This document shows positions 1 through 6,858 of a stretch of DNA of 64,000 nucleotides, piece by piece. Location of the stretch: contig NZ_CP136995.1 in NCBI RefSeq assembly GCF_033110285.1, positions 186,001-250,000 on the forward strand. The letters run 5' to 3'. The position numbers and the translations under genes were made by a program. Every line of letters begins with the position of its first letter. The first letter of the stretch is position 1. The notes beneath the pieces were generated by a model. That model did no database searches and was not told where the DNA came from. It saw only the letters and a list, made by a program, of their open reading frames with translations. Source of the DNA: Ottowia sp. SB7-C50 (GTDB lineage: Bacteria; Pseudomonadota; Gammaproteobacteria; Burkholderiales; Burkholderiaceae_C).

Positions 1-761
1 TTGGCGTCCAGGAAGGTGGTGGCGTGCTGGTAGCTCAGCACCGGGCTGACGGCGCCGGCCGGCTTGACCGGCACGCTGATCAGGCCGGACACCGGCGTGG
101 TGACGCCGTACTTGTCGGTGCTCAGGTAGGTCAGCCGGTACGCGGCCACGTCGTAGCGCGGTGCCAACGACCCCGGCTGCACGCGGCTGTCGGGCGAAGA
201 CAGCGCCGCGTCGATGGCCGCCGCGCTCAGCGTCTTGACGTAGCTGCCCGACAGCAGGCTGCCCGGCATGCCGGCGGCCGGCAGCGGGTCGCCTGGCTCG
301 ACCGGCTGGGTCGGGGCGGGCGCGGGTGTTGGAGCAGGCGCGGGTGTTGGAGCAGGCGCGGGTGTTGGAGTAGGCGCCGGTATTGGAGCGGGCGCGGGCG
401 TTGGAGCGGGCGCGGGCGTTGGAGCGGGCGCGGGCGTTGGAGCAGGCGCAGGCGTTGGAGCAGGCGCGGGTGTTGGAGCAGGCGCGGGTATTGGAGCAGG
501 CGCGGGCGTTGGAGCGGGCGCGGGCGTTGGAGCAGGCGCGGGTGTTGGAGCAGGCGCGGGTGTTGGAGCAGGCGCGGGTGTTGGAGCAGGCGCGGGTGTT
601 GGAGCAGGCGCGGGCGTTGGAGCAGGCGCAGGCGCCGCAGGTGTCGTCTGGTAGGAGTCGCTGCTGTCGCCCCCTCCACCGCAGCCAGCCAGCCACACGG
701 CCAGCAGCAAGGGCGCCAGGGTGGCGGCGGTGCGTCGACGAGAAGGGCTGTGCAAGATCAT
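1..761 (-). CDS. Lipoprotein esterase/lipase-like protein with Pro/Ala repeat linker (partial, runs off left edge)
   Basis: The N-terminal 253 residues are visible and the gene continues past base 1. It opens with a lipoprotein signal ending in the lipobox LAGC, followed by GGGGDSSDS, so the mature protein should be lipid-anchored. Residues about 42-148 are a low-complexity linker of six-residue units (P-A-P-T/I-P-A). The segment after it has the look of secreted alpha/beta-hydrolase lipases or esterases: a Y-R-L-T-Y-L-S-T strand, SGLISVP, then [10 protein letters not shown]. The catalytic serine would lie beyond the edge, so enzyme function is inferred from this N-terminal region only. The ATG at 761 follows an AGGGAG ribosome site. 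The reading frame stays open through the whole repeat. Confidence 0.75.
   Translation of the reverse strand, partial: MILHSPSRRRTAATLAPLLLAVWLAGCGGGGDSSDSYQTTPAAPAPAPTPAPAPTPAPAPTPAPAPTPAPAPTPAPAPTPAPAPTPAPAPIPAPAPTPAPAPTPAPAPTPAPAPTPAPAPTPAPAPIPAPTPTPAPAPTPAPAPTPAPAPTQPVEPGDPLPAAGMPGSLLSGSYVKTLSAAAIDAALSSPDSRVQPGSLAPRYDVAAYRLTYLSTDKYGVTTPVSGLISVPVKPAGAVSPVLSYQHATTFLDA
313..636. repeat. 18-bp tandem repeat, 17 clear units plus one degenerate unit
   Basis: Units of 18 bp, typically GGAGCAGGCGCGGGTGTT, run head to tail from 313 to 618 with a degenerate unit at 619-636. Most differences between units are single transitions. The repeat codes for a Pro/Ala/Thr spacer in the minus-strand lipoprotein. 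Because 18 is a multiple of 3, changes in copy number keep the frame. Confidence 0.95.
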
Positions 762-998
762 GGCTCCCTGATTTGAGTGGGTGGGCGGCGCTCCGTCTTT
801 TGCTGGCGGACGCCTCAGTCCGGCGCGCATTGTCGGCGGCGGGGCGGCAGCCGGCGGCCACGTGGCGCATCGCGCTGCAAACAACTTCACGCAAACGCGC
901 GCTTTTTTTGCCTTCGGACAGCGCTGCCTGTCGCTCACCGCCGGGAAATGACCACCATCGGTTTCATTCGTAAGCGGTGGGCGGGGCATCACCCTAGA

Positions 999-1634
999 AT
1001 GAGCCGCATGTCCTCCAACGACGCCACGGTCTATATCGTTGACGACGACGCCAGCGTGCGGGAGGCGCTGGCCTGGCTGCTGCGCTCGCGCCGGCTGTTG
1101 TCCGAGGCTTTCGACAGCGCCGAAGCGTTTGATGCCGCGCTGGCGCAAGTGGTTCCCGCCGCGCCGGCCTGCATCCTGCTGGACGTGCGCATGCCGGGCA
1201 CCAGCGGGCTGGCGCTGTTCGACCGGTTGCTGGAGCGCGGCATCGCGCACGCCTGGCCGGTGATCTTTCTCACCGGCCACGCCAGCGTCGCCACCGCGGT
1301 GGACGCGGTCAAGCGCGGCGCATTCGACTTCTGCGAAAAACCCTTTTCCGACAACGCGCTGGTCGACCGCATCGAGCGCGCGCTGGCCACCTCGCGCGAG
1401 CGGCTGGCCCAGCTGTCGGTGCAGCGCGCGCTGCACGCCCGGCTGGGCGAACTGACCGAGCGCGAACGTGCCGTGCTGCGCCTGGTGGCCGCCGGCCGCC
1501 CCAACAAGCTGATCGCCGACGAACTGGGCATCAGCGTGCGCACCGTGGAAGTGCACCGCGCCCGCGTGTTCGAGAAGATGGACGTGAAGTCGGCCGTCGA
1601 GCTGGCGCAGGCACTACAAAAAATAGAGCAATAA
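999..1634 (+). CDS. FixJ/TodT-type response regulator (receiver plus LuxR HTH)
   Basis: This is a 211-residue two-component response regulator. The receiver domain spans roughly residues 8-120: an acidic patch in YIVDDDAS, the phospho-acceptor Asp in ILLDVRMPG, the switch Thr in FLTGHAS and the conserved Lys in CEKPF. A LuxR-type helix-turn-helix follows at about 145-205, beginning LTERERAVLRLVAAG and including ISVRTVEVHRARVFEKM. It should bind DNA and activate promoters once phosphorylated. No histidine kinase lies in the window, so the signal is unknown. ATG codons at 999 and 1008 are both possible. The last codons (KIEQ stop) fall inside a dispersed repeat, so the C-terminal tail may be repeat-derived. 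Confidence 0.88.
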   Translation: MSRMSSNDATVYIVDDDASVREALAWLLRSRRLLSEAFDSAEAFDAALAQVVPAAPACILLDVRMPGTSGLALFDRLLERGIAHAWPVIFLTGHASVATAVDAVKRGAFDFCEKPFSDNALVDRIERALATSRERLAQLSVQRALHARLGELTERERAVLRLVAAGRPNKLIADELGISVRTVEVHRARVFEKMDVKSAVELAQALQKIEQ

Positions 1635-1657
1635 GCGCTCACCAGTCAAGCGCTGGC
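1612..1657. repeat. Dispersed ATAGC/AAGCGC repeat copy
   Basis: Contains AAAAAATAGAGC followed by AAGCGCTCACC and CAAGCGCTGGCG, matching the AT-rich and AAGCGC halves of the small repeat found many times in this window. It covers the stop codon of the response regulator. Confidence 0.5.
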
Positions 1658-1709
1658 GACCGAATTCAATGCGAATGTCCGGGCGCGCGTCGCGGGTTCG
1701 GCACGATGC

Positions 1710-1886
1710 CTACGGCGGGGGCGGGCCGGACTTGTCACGCGCCGGTGCGGGCGGCTCGGCGGGCCGCGGCGGGGCATCCTGCTGCCCCGGCAGCTCGCCC
1801 TTCTTGCGGCCGGCAAACATGGTCCACCACACGATGAGCAGCAGCAGCACCAGCGCCGCCAGCGCTTCCAGCAAAATCAGGGTCAT
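1710..1886 (-). CDS. Small single-span membrane protein, 58 residues
   Basis: The product has one strongly hydrophobic helix (residues 2-22, ending IVWWTMF), a basic flank (GRKKG) and a Pro-rich tail (DAPPRPAEPPAPARDKSGPPPP region). That is a plausible topology with the N-terminus outside and the basic side in the cytoplasm. No family is recognised. Its ATG overlaps that of mltA on the other strand in one CATG tetranucleotide. No strong ribosome site precedes it, and its 5' leader would have to lie inside mltA. The protein-like composition supports a real gene, but an accidental ORF is not excluded. Confidence 0.5.
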   Translation of the reverse strand: MTLILLEALAALVLLLLIVWWTMFAGRKKGELPGQQDAPPRPAEPPAPARDKSGPPPP

Positions 1887-3054
1887 GAAACGACTACTAC
1901 GGTTTCTGGCATGTGCGGCCATTGTAGGAACGCTGGCCAGCTGCGCGGTCAAGAAGCCGCCGCCCGCGCCCGCGCCGCCGCCCGCGCGCGAAGAGCCGGG
2001 CCTGCCCCCACCCGGCCCCGTGGCCGACACCGCGCCCATCGGCCCGGCCATCGAGCGCGCGCGCAGCCGCTGGGTGCCGGTGCGCTGGGCCGAGCTGCCG
2101 GGCTTCGAGCAGGACAACACCACCGACGCCTGGAACGCCTGGATCAAGAGCTGCGAGCGCCCCGGCCCCACCTTCGCCCGCCTGTGCAGCGAAGTGCGCC
2201 GCCTGTCGCTGGGCAACGTGGAGGAGCAGCGCAACTGGATGAAGGCGCGCCTGCAGCCGTACCGCGTGGAGCCGCTGCCGGGCGCCGGCGCGGCAGCGGC
2301 CGAGGGGCTGCTGACCAGCTATTTCGAGCCGGCGTACGACGCGTCGCGCACGGCGCGCGCGGGCTTTGGCGTGCCGCTGTACCGCGCGCCGGCCACGCTG
2401 GGCCAGCGCCGGCCCTGGTACACGCGGCAGGAGATGGAAACGCTGCCCGAGGCGCGCGCCCAGCTGGCGGGCACCGAGATCGCCTGGCTGGCCGACCCGC
2501 TGGACGCGCTGATCCTGCAGATCCAGGGCTCGGGCCGCGTGCGCCTGACCGAGGCCGACGGCAGCCAGCGCCTGGTGCGGCTGGCCTTTGCCGCCACCAA
2601 CGACCAGCCCTACCGCAGCCCCGGCAAGTGGCTGATCGACCAAGGCCTGCTGCGCGGCGACGTCACGTGGCCCGGCATCCGCAACGCGCTGGCGGCCAAC
2701 CCGCAGGTGCTGCAGGGCTTTCTGTGGAGCAACCCGCGCATGGTGTTCTTCCGCGAAGAGGCGTTGAGCCCGCTGGACGCGCAATTCGGCCCCAGGGGCG
2801 CGCAGGGCGTGGCGCTGACGCCGGGGCGCTCCATCGCGGTCGATCCGCAAAGCATTCCTTACGGCACGCCGGTGTGGCTGTCATCGCAGGGGCCGGTGGC
2901 CAATCTGCAGCGCCTGGTGATGGCGCAGGACACCGGCAGCGCCATCGTCGGCGCCGTGCGGGCCGACTACTTTGCCGGCTGGGGCGCCGAGGCGGGCGAA
3001 TTCGCCGGCCGCATGAAGCAGCCGCTCAAGCTGTGGGTGCTGTGGCCACGGTGA
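1885..3054 (+). CDS. mltA: Membrane-bound lytic murein transglycosylase A
   Basis: MltA cleaves the MurNAc-GlcNAc bond of peptidoglycan to give 1,6-anhydro ends, acting at the inner face of the outer membrane. The 389-residue product begins with a lipoprotein signal ending LASC. The MltA barrel domain occupies the middle (LLTSYFEPAYDAS, ILQIQGSGRVRL). The C-terminal 3D domain carries SIPYGTPVWL and MAQDTGSAIVGAVRAD, including the Asp of the QDTG motif that is catalytic in characterised MltA. The start at 1885 is fixed by the signal peptide; the longer upstream frame has no such signal. It appears to be a single gene, followed by repeat-rich DNA. Confidence 0.93.
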   Translation: MKRLLRFLACAAIVGTLASCAVKKPPPAPAPPPAREEPGLPPPGPVADTAPIGPAIERARSRWVPVRWAELPGFEQDNTTDAWNAWIKSCERPGPTFARLCSEVRRLSLGNVEEQRNWMKARLQPYRVEPLPGAGAAAAEGLLTSYFEPAYDASRTARAGFGVPLYRAPATLGQRRPWYTRQEMETLPEARAQLAGTEIAWLADPLDALILQIQGSGRVRLTEADGSQRLVRLAFAATNDQPYRSPGKWLIDQGLLRGDVTWPGIRNALAANPQVLQGFLWSNPRMVFFREEALSPLDAQFGPRGAQGVALTPGRSIAVDPQSIPYGTPVWLSSQGPVANLQRLVMAQDTGSAIVGAVRADYFAGWGAEAGEFAGRMKQPLKLWVLWPR

Positions 3055-3084
3055 CGCACTCCCCCAGGCTCCACATGCTTCGCA

Positions 3085-3265
3085 TTGTTTCGCCACCCCC
3101 CCTCGCTGGGGGCGCACCCACTGGCCGGTGCAAGCCCGGCCACGGGTGCCCTGGCAACGGCGTCGGGGTGGCGGGAGGCTGCGGGGGCAAAGCGCACTCC
3201 CGCGTCCTATGCAGCCGCTCGGTGTTTCTCCCTCTCCCTTTGGGAGAGGGTGGGGGGTGAAGGCC
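3085..3265. repeat. C/G-rich palindromic intergenic repeat
   Basis: Contains CCCCTCGCTGGGGGC, an interrupted repeat around GGCCGGTGCAAGCCCGGCC, and the hairpin CCCTCTCCCTTTGGGAGAGGG. Related sequence recurs at 18594-18750, 19150-19215, 46560-46625 and 59930-60050. No independent gene is visible between mltA and about 3280. Confidence 0.65.
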
Positions 3266-3280
3266 GCGCCCGCCCGTCAA

Positions 3281-3821
3281 GTGAACGCGGCCACCACGCC
3301 CCGGCATCTCAAGCCAAAGGCGCTTTCGGCGCTTATCCAGCCAGCGCAAGTAGCTTCTTTTTCAATAGCATCCAAGGCTTTCGTCGCACTCGCCTTGCCC
3401 ACATTGCTGGCCGCCTGCGCCACCCTGCAAGACGCCCCCCCGCCTGACATTTCTCTGCCCCAATAGCCTGCGCTTCGAGGCGCGGCTGTACCAGGACATG
3501 GCGCTGCTCGAAGGTTTGCGCGGCCACGCCGTGCTGGAACGTGCCGCCGACGACAGCGGCGAACCCGCGCTGCTGTACGCCGACGCCACCGTGCGCGCCC
3601 GCTTCGGCCTGGGGCTGGACGGCCGGCTGGCGCGCCTGGACTACACCCGCATCCCCGAGCCGGTGTACTGTGAACGCACCGTGAGCGCGCGCCCCGGCGA
3701 GCCGCCAGCGGTCAGCGCGTCGAACCGCCCCGGCCCGCGCCCGCCGCCGCCGCGCCCCGACCCCAACGCGCCGATCGAGACCAACATCCACCTGGGTGAC
3801 GGCCGCAACGGGCCGGGTTGA
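3281..3821 (+). pseudogene. Small lipoprotein, frameshifted at a C7 run (possibly MliC-like)
   Basis: Two frames together make one protein. The first gives a lipoprotein signal (ALALPTLLAACAT) and runs to TAG just after a run of seven C at 3435-3441. The second carries FLCPNSLRFEAR, ALLYADATVRARFGLG and EPVYCERTV and ends at 3821. Removing one C joins them as LQDAPRLTFLCPNS, for about 179 residues. The two Cys (FLCPN, VYCERT) and the short beta-rich body resemble MliC-type lysozyme inhibitors, but only weakly. The start is unclear: GTG at 3281 is the best in-frame candidate and puts a dispersed repeat in the N-terminus. A consensus error is as likely as a true mutation. Confidence 0.5.
3333..3376. 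repeat. Dispersed ATAGC/AAGCGC repeat copy
   Basis: Contains GGCGCTTATCCAGCCAGCGC followed by AAGTAGC and TTTTTCAATAGC, the same layout as other copies in reverse orientation. It lies just upstream of the frameshifted lipoprotein's signal peptide. Confidence 0.5.
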
Positions 3822-3900
3822 GCCGCGGCGCATTGCGCCTGGGTTGCATGACGAGCCGCGGCCACTGGCCAGAAAGACCTGCCGTGGCCGTTAACGGCGC

Positions 3901-3926
3901 AAGAAAAGGCCCGCCAGCGGCGGGCC
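3901..3926 (-). terminator. Rho-independent terminator of phoX
   Basis: Read on the minus strand, GGCCCGCC, a 3-base loop and GGCGGGCC form a perfect 8-bp stem followed by TTTTCTT. It lies 23 bases beyond the phoX stop codon. Confidence 0.85.
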
Positions 3927-3948
3927 GTCACCTCATGGCCCGATCGGG

Positions 3949-6096
3949 TCAGAGCGCGATCACGCCGCCGTCGGTGCGCGTCACCACCACGGTGGCCGAA
4001 CGCGGGCGCTGGTGGCCGTGGTGCGCGGCATCGCTGGCGGGCGCCTGGTTGCCCGGCCAGTGGCTGCTGAAGGTGTTGGTGGCGAAATCGGCCTTGGCTT
4101 CGCCCGGATGCTGCACGTTGAAGAACAGCGTCTTGCCGTCGGGCGTGACCACCACGCCGGTGATCTCGCAGTCGAACGGGCCGACCAGGAAGCGCCGCAC
4201 CGTGGCGTCGCTGGCCTTGGCGCCCATGAGGGTGGCCTGGCCGTCCCTGGTGGTGGCCTTGCCGCCATCGCCCACCTTGCCCGGCAGCGCGGCCAGCATC
4301 ATGCAGTTGGTGACGTCGGTGTAGGCGCTGTCGTCGGTCTGGATCCACAGCAGGCCGCCGGCGTTGCCGCTGCGCTGGTCGAAGTACAGGCCGTCGGGGC
4401 TGGAGAAGTCGTTCACCGCCGTCAGGCCCGACAGGTTTTCGCTCTGCTTGCCGTCCTCGCGCGCGCCGAACAGGTACACGTCCCACTGGAAGCGGGTGCC
4501 GGCCTGGCCGCCTTCTTCCTTCCAGCGGATGATGTGGCCGTTCTGGTTGCCCTTGCGCGGGTTGGCGGCGTCCAGCGGCACCTTGGTGCCGTCGCGCTGC
4601 GAGTTGTTGGTCATGGTCATGTAAACCTCGTTGTTCAACGGGTTCACGCCACCCCATTCGGGCCGGTCCATCTTGGTGGCGCCGCGCGAATCGGCGGCCA
4701 GGCGGCAGTGGATCAGCACGTCGGCCTGGTCGGCAAACGGGTAGGTCTTGTTGGCGGCGTCGATGCCATGCTTGCCGAAGCTCAGCTCCAGCCATTCACC
4801 GGTACCGTCGTTGTTGAACCTGGCGGCGTACAGCGTGCCCTTGTCCAGGTACTTGGCGCCCGCGGCCGCGCCGCCGTTGATGTCCTTCGGGTCCCATTTG
4901 GCGTCGGACACGAACTTGAACACGTATTCGTTGCGCGCATCGTCGCCCGAATAGATGACGATCGGCTCGCCCGCCTTGGCCGGTGCCGGCCAGGCACCCT
5001 CATGGTTGAAGCGGCCCAGCGCGGTGCGCTTGACCGGCTTGCTGTCGGGGCGGAACGGGTCGATCTCGACCACCCAGCCGAAGGTGTTGAAGATGTTGCG
5101 GTAGTCCTGCGGGGCGCTGCCGGCACTGACCTTGCTGTTCCAGCGCTGGTATGACTCGCCATCGGGCGTGTCCCAGCCGTAGGGGTTCTTGCGGCCCTCG
5201 GGCAGGCCGTAGCGCTTGAGCGCCACGATCTCGCTCGCGCTGCGCTGGGCGTCGTCGCCGGCGGCGCGGCCGATGACGTTGAGGAAGTTCTCTTCGCAGG
5301 TCAGGTAGGTGCCCCAGGGCGTGTAGCCGTTGGCGCAGTTGTTGTTCGTGCCGAAGGCCAGCGTGCCGGTGGGCGACAGCTTGTTCGCCAGCCTGGCGTT
5401 GCCGGCGGCGGGACCGCCGAAGGCCATTTCGGTGGCCGAGGTGATGCGGCGGTTGTACCTGGAGCCGCGCACCATCTCCATGTCGTTGCTGCCGCTCTTG
5501 CGCTTGACCTCCACCACGCTGGCGCCGTGGGCGCGGATTTCCTTTTCCACTTCCTCGGCGGGGCGCTTGCCGTCCACCGTGGTGCTGCCGGCGGGGTGCA
5601 GGCCGTAGGGCGCCACCACGTATTCGTGGTTGACGCACAGCAGCCCGCTGGCCGATGTGCCGGGGTCGAACTTGCCGTCCTTCATGCCGAAGAAGTACAT
5701 GCCGTCGTGGCCGTCGCCGATGCGGCGGTCGTAGGAATCGGCGGTCTCCGTGCCCTTGTCGCTCCAACTGGAATCGCCGAACTGCATCGGGTCGCCCAGC
5801 GCGTGCAGGATGCTGACCTGGTAGCCGGCCGGCACCGTCACGCGGTCGGCGTGGGTCTTGGCAACGGCGGCGAAGCTCAGCGCGGCCGCCTTGGCGGGCG
5901 GCGCGTCGTCGTCGTCGCTACCGCCACAGGCCGACAGGCCGAAGCCGCCCAGCAGCGCCGCCGTGGTGGCGCCAATGCCGCCCTTGAGCGCGCTGCGCCG
6001 GCTCAGGTGCGCCGCGAGGATGGCATCCATGTGCGGGTTGGGGGAATGGTTGACGATCTCGTTGTCGTCGTACTCGTTGACCGGGGTCGTGTTCAT
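3949..6096 (-). CDS. phoX: PhoX-family phosphatase, Tat-exported
   Basis: This 715-residue protein belongs to the PhoX (DUF839) family of secreted phosphomonoesterases, which use calcium and iron rather than zinc and release phosphate from organic esters outside the cytoplasm. About 30 residues precede a twin-arginine signal (SRRSALKGG), a hydrophobic stretch and LSACGGSDDDD. The LSAC suggests it may be a Tat-exported lipoprotein. Family-like segments include LLCVNHEYV, GTYLTCEENF, FNHEGAWP and YSGDDARNEYVFKF. The ATG at 6096 is preceded by a weak CGGAG site. Expression under phosphate limitation is typical of the family, but no Pho box could be assigned by eye. It is transcribed alone and ends at a strong terminator. 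Confidence 0.88.
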   Translation of the reverse strand: MNTTPVNEYDDNEIVNHSPNPHMDAILAAHLSRRSALKGGIGATTAALLGGFGLSACGGSDDDDAPPAKAAALSFAAVAKTHADRVTVPAGYQVSILHALGDPMQFGDSSWSDKGTETADSYDRRIGDGHDGMYFFGMKDGKFDPGTSASGLLCVNHEYVVAPYGLHPAGSTTVDGKRPAEEVEKEIRAHGASVVEVKRKSGSNDMEMVRGSRYNRRITSATEMAFGGPAAGNARLANKLSPTGTLAFGTNNNCANGYTPWGTYLTCEENFLNVIGRAAGDDAQRSASEIVALKRYGLPEGRKNPYGWDTPDGESYQRWNSKVSAGSAPQDYRNIFNTFGWVVEIDPFRPDSKPVKRTALGRFNHEGAWPAPAKAGEPIVIYSGDDARNEYVFKFVSDAKWDPKDINGGAAAGAKYLDKGTLYAARFNNDGTGEWLELSFGKHGIDAANKTYPFADQADVLIHCRLAADSRGATKMDRPEWGGVNPLNNEVYMTMTNNSQRDGTKVPLDAANPRKGNQNGHIIRWKEEGGQAGTRFQWDVYLFGAREDGKQSENLSGLTAVNDFSSPDGLYFDQRSGNAGGLLWIQTDDSAYTDVTNCMMLAALPGKVGDGGKATTRDGQATLMGAKASDATVRRFLVGPFDCEITGVVVTPDGKTLFFNVQHPGEAKADFATNTFSSHWPGNQAPASDAAHHGHQRPRSATVVVTRTDGGVIAL

Positions 6097-6194
6097 CGGG
6101 GCACTCCGTGCTCTGGTTGCGGATCAAGCCCCGGATGGTGCGTCGGCTGTGTGGCACTGGCGTGACAGTCGCGTGGCGCGTCCGCCTGTCGCCC

Positions 6195-6680
6195 TCAGCG
6201 TGGGCGATGCGTCAGGTGCTCCAGCGGCAGCGCGCCGCCAGCCTTGACCTCGCCCAGCGAAAAGCTGGTGTGCATGTCCTTCACATTGGGCAGGTGCAGC
6301 AGCACTTCGCGCGCAAAGCGGCTGAACTGCTCCAGGTCGGGCGCCACCACCTGCAGCTCGAACGTGCCGGTGCCGCTGATGTAGTGGCAGCTGGTGATCT
6401 CGGGCCGGGCGCGGATCGCCTGTTCGAGCCCGCGCATGCTGGCCGCGCCGATCTGCGCCGCGTCCAGCCTCACGAAGGCCAGCACGCCCAGGCCGATCTT
6501 GTGGCGGTTGATTTCCGCCCGGTAGCCGGTGATGAAGCCCGCCGCCTCCAGCGCCCGTACACGGCGCCAGCAAGGCGCGGCCGACAGACCCACGCGCTGC
6601 GCCAGCTCGCTGTTGGTCAGGCGCCCATCTTCTTGCAGATGTTGCAGGATGGCGAGGTCATAGGCATCCAATGTTTCCAT
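6195..6680 (-). CDS. Lrp/AsnC-family transcriptional regulator
   Basis: A 161-residue regulator. The N-terminal helix-turn-helix (LTNSELAQRVGLSAAPCWRR, residues about 20-40) is followed by the RAM ligand-binding domain with HYISGTGTFELQVVAPDLEQF. Lrp/AsnC proteins form octamers or dimers and respond to amino acids. It is transcribed away from the indolepyruvate ferredoxin oxidoreductase gene, and a short palindrome lies between them, so it probably controls that enzyme and itself in response to an amino acid. That pairing is inferred from position. Confidence 0.88.
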   Translation of the reverse strand: METLDAYDLAILQHLQEDGRLTNSELAQRVGLSAAPCWRRVRALEAAGFITGYRAEINRHKIGLGVLAFVRLDAAQIGAASMRGLEQAIRARPEITSCHYISGTGTFELQVVAPDLEQFSRFAREVLLHLPNVKDMHTSFSLGEVKAGGALPLEHLTHRPR

Positions 6681-6695
6681 GATCGCGCCATTTTA

Positions 6696-6708
6696 GAAAG
6701 AATCTTTC
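6696..6708. promoter_or_regulatory. Candidate Lrp-type operator in divergent promoter
   Basis: A perfect inverted repeat GAAAG-AAT-CTTTC in a locally AT-rich stretch, 15 bases upstream of the Lrp-type gene and about 150 bases upstream of the oxidoreductase start. Its position and AT-rich palindrome suit autoregulation by the Lrp protein. Confidence 0.45.
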
Positions 6709-6858
6709 CTTTGGCTGCGTGAAAAGGGAACGCAAAGAAAACACTTATCGCGGCAGGCGGCATACACTTTGCGCTCAAATGACAGTGGGCCTGTCCACAC
6801 GATGGGCCTGCACGCCGCGCAGGCCCAAGAGGCCCCGGCCCCTACAGGAGACAACACG

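Noticed and set aside
313..636. Possible CRISPR array
   Set aside because: Units are 18 bp and directly adjacent with no spacers. The sequence codes for an in-frame Pro/Ala linker.
3128..3466. 112-codon frame as a complete gene
   Set aside because: Its first half lies in intergenic repeat sequence and only the last third is a lipoprotein signal, which joins the next frame.
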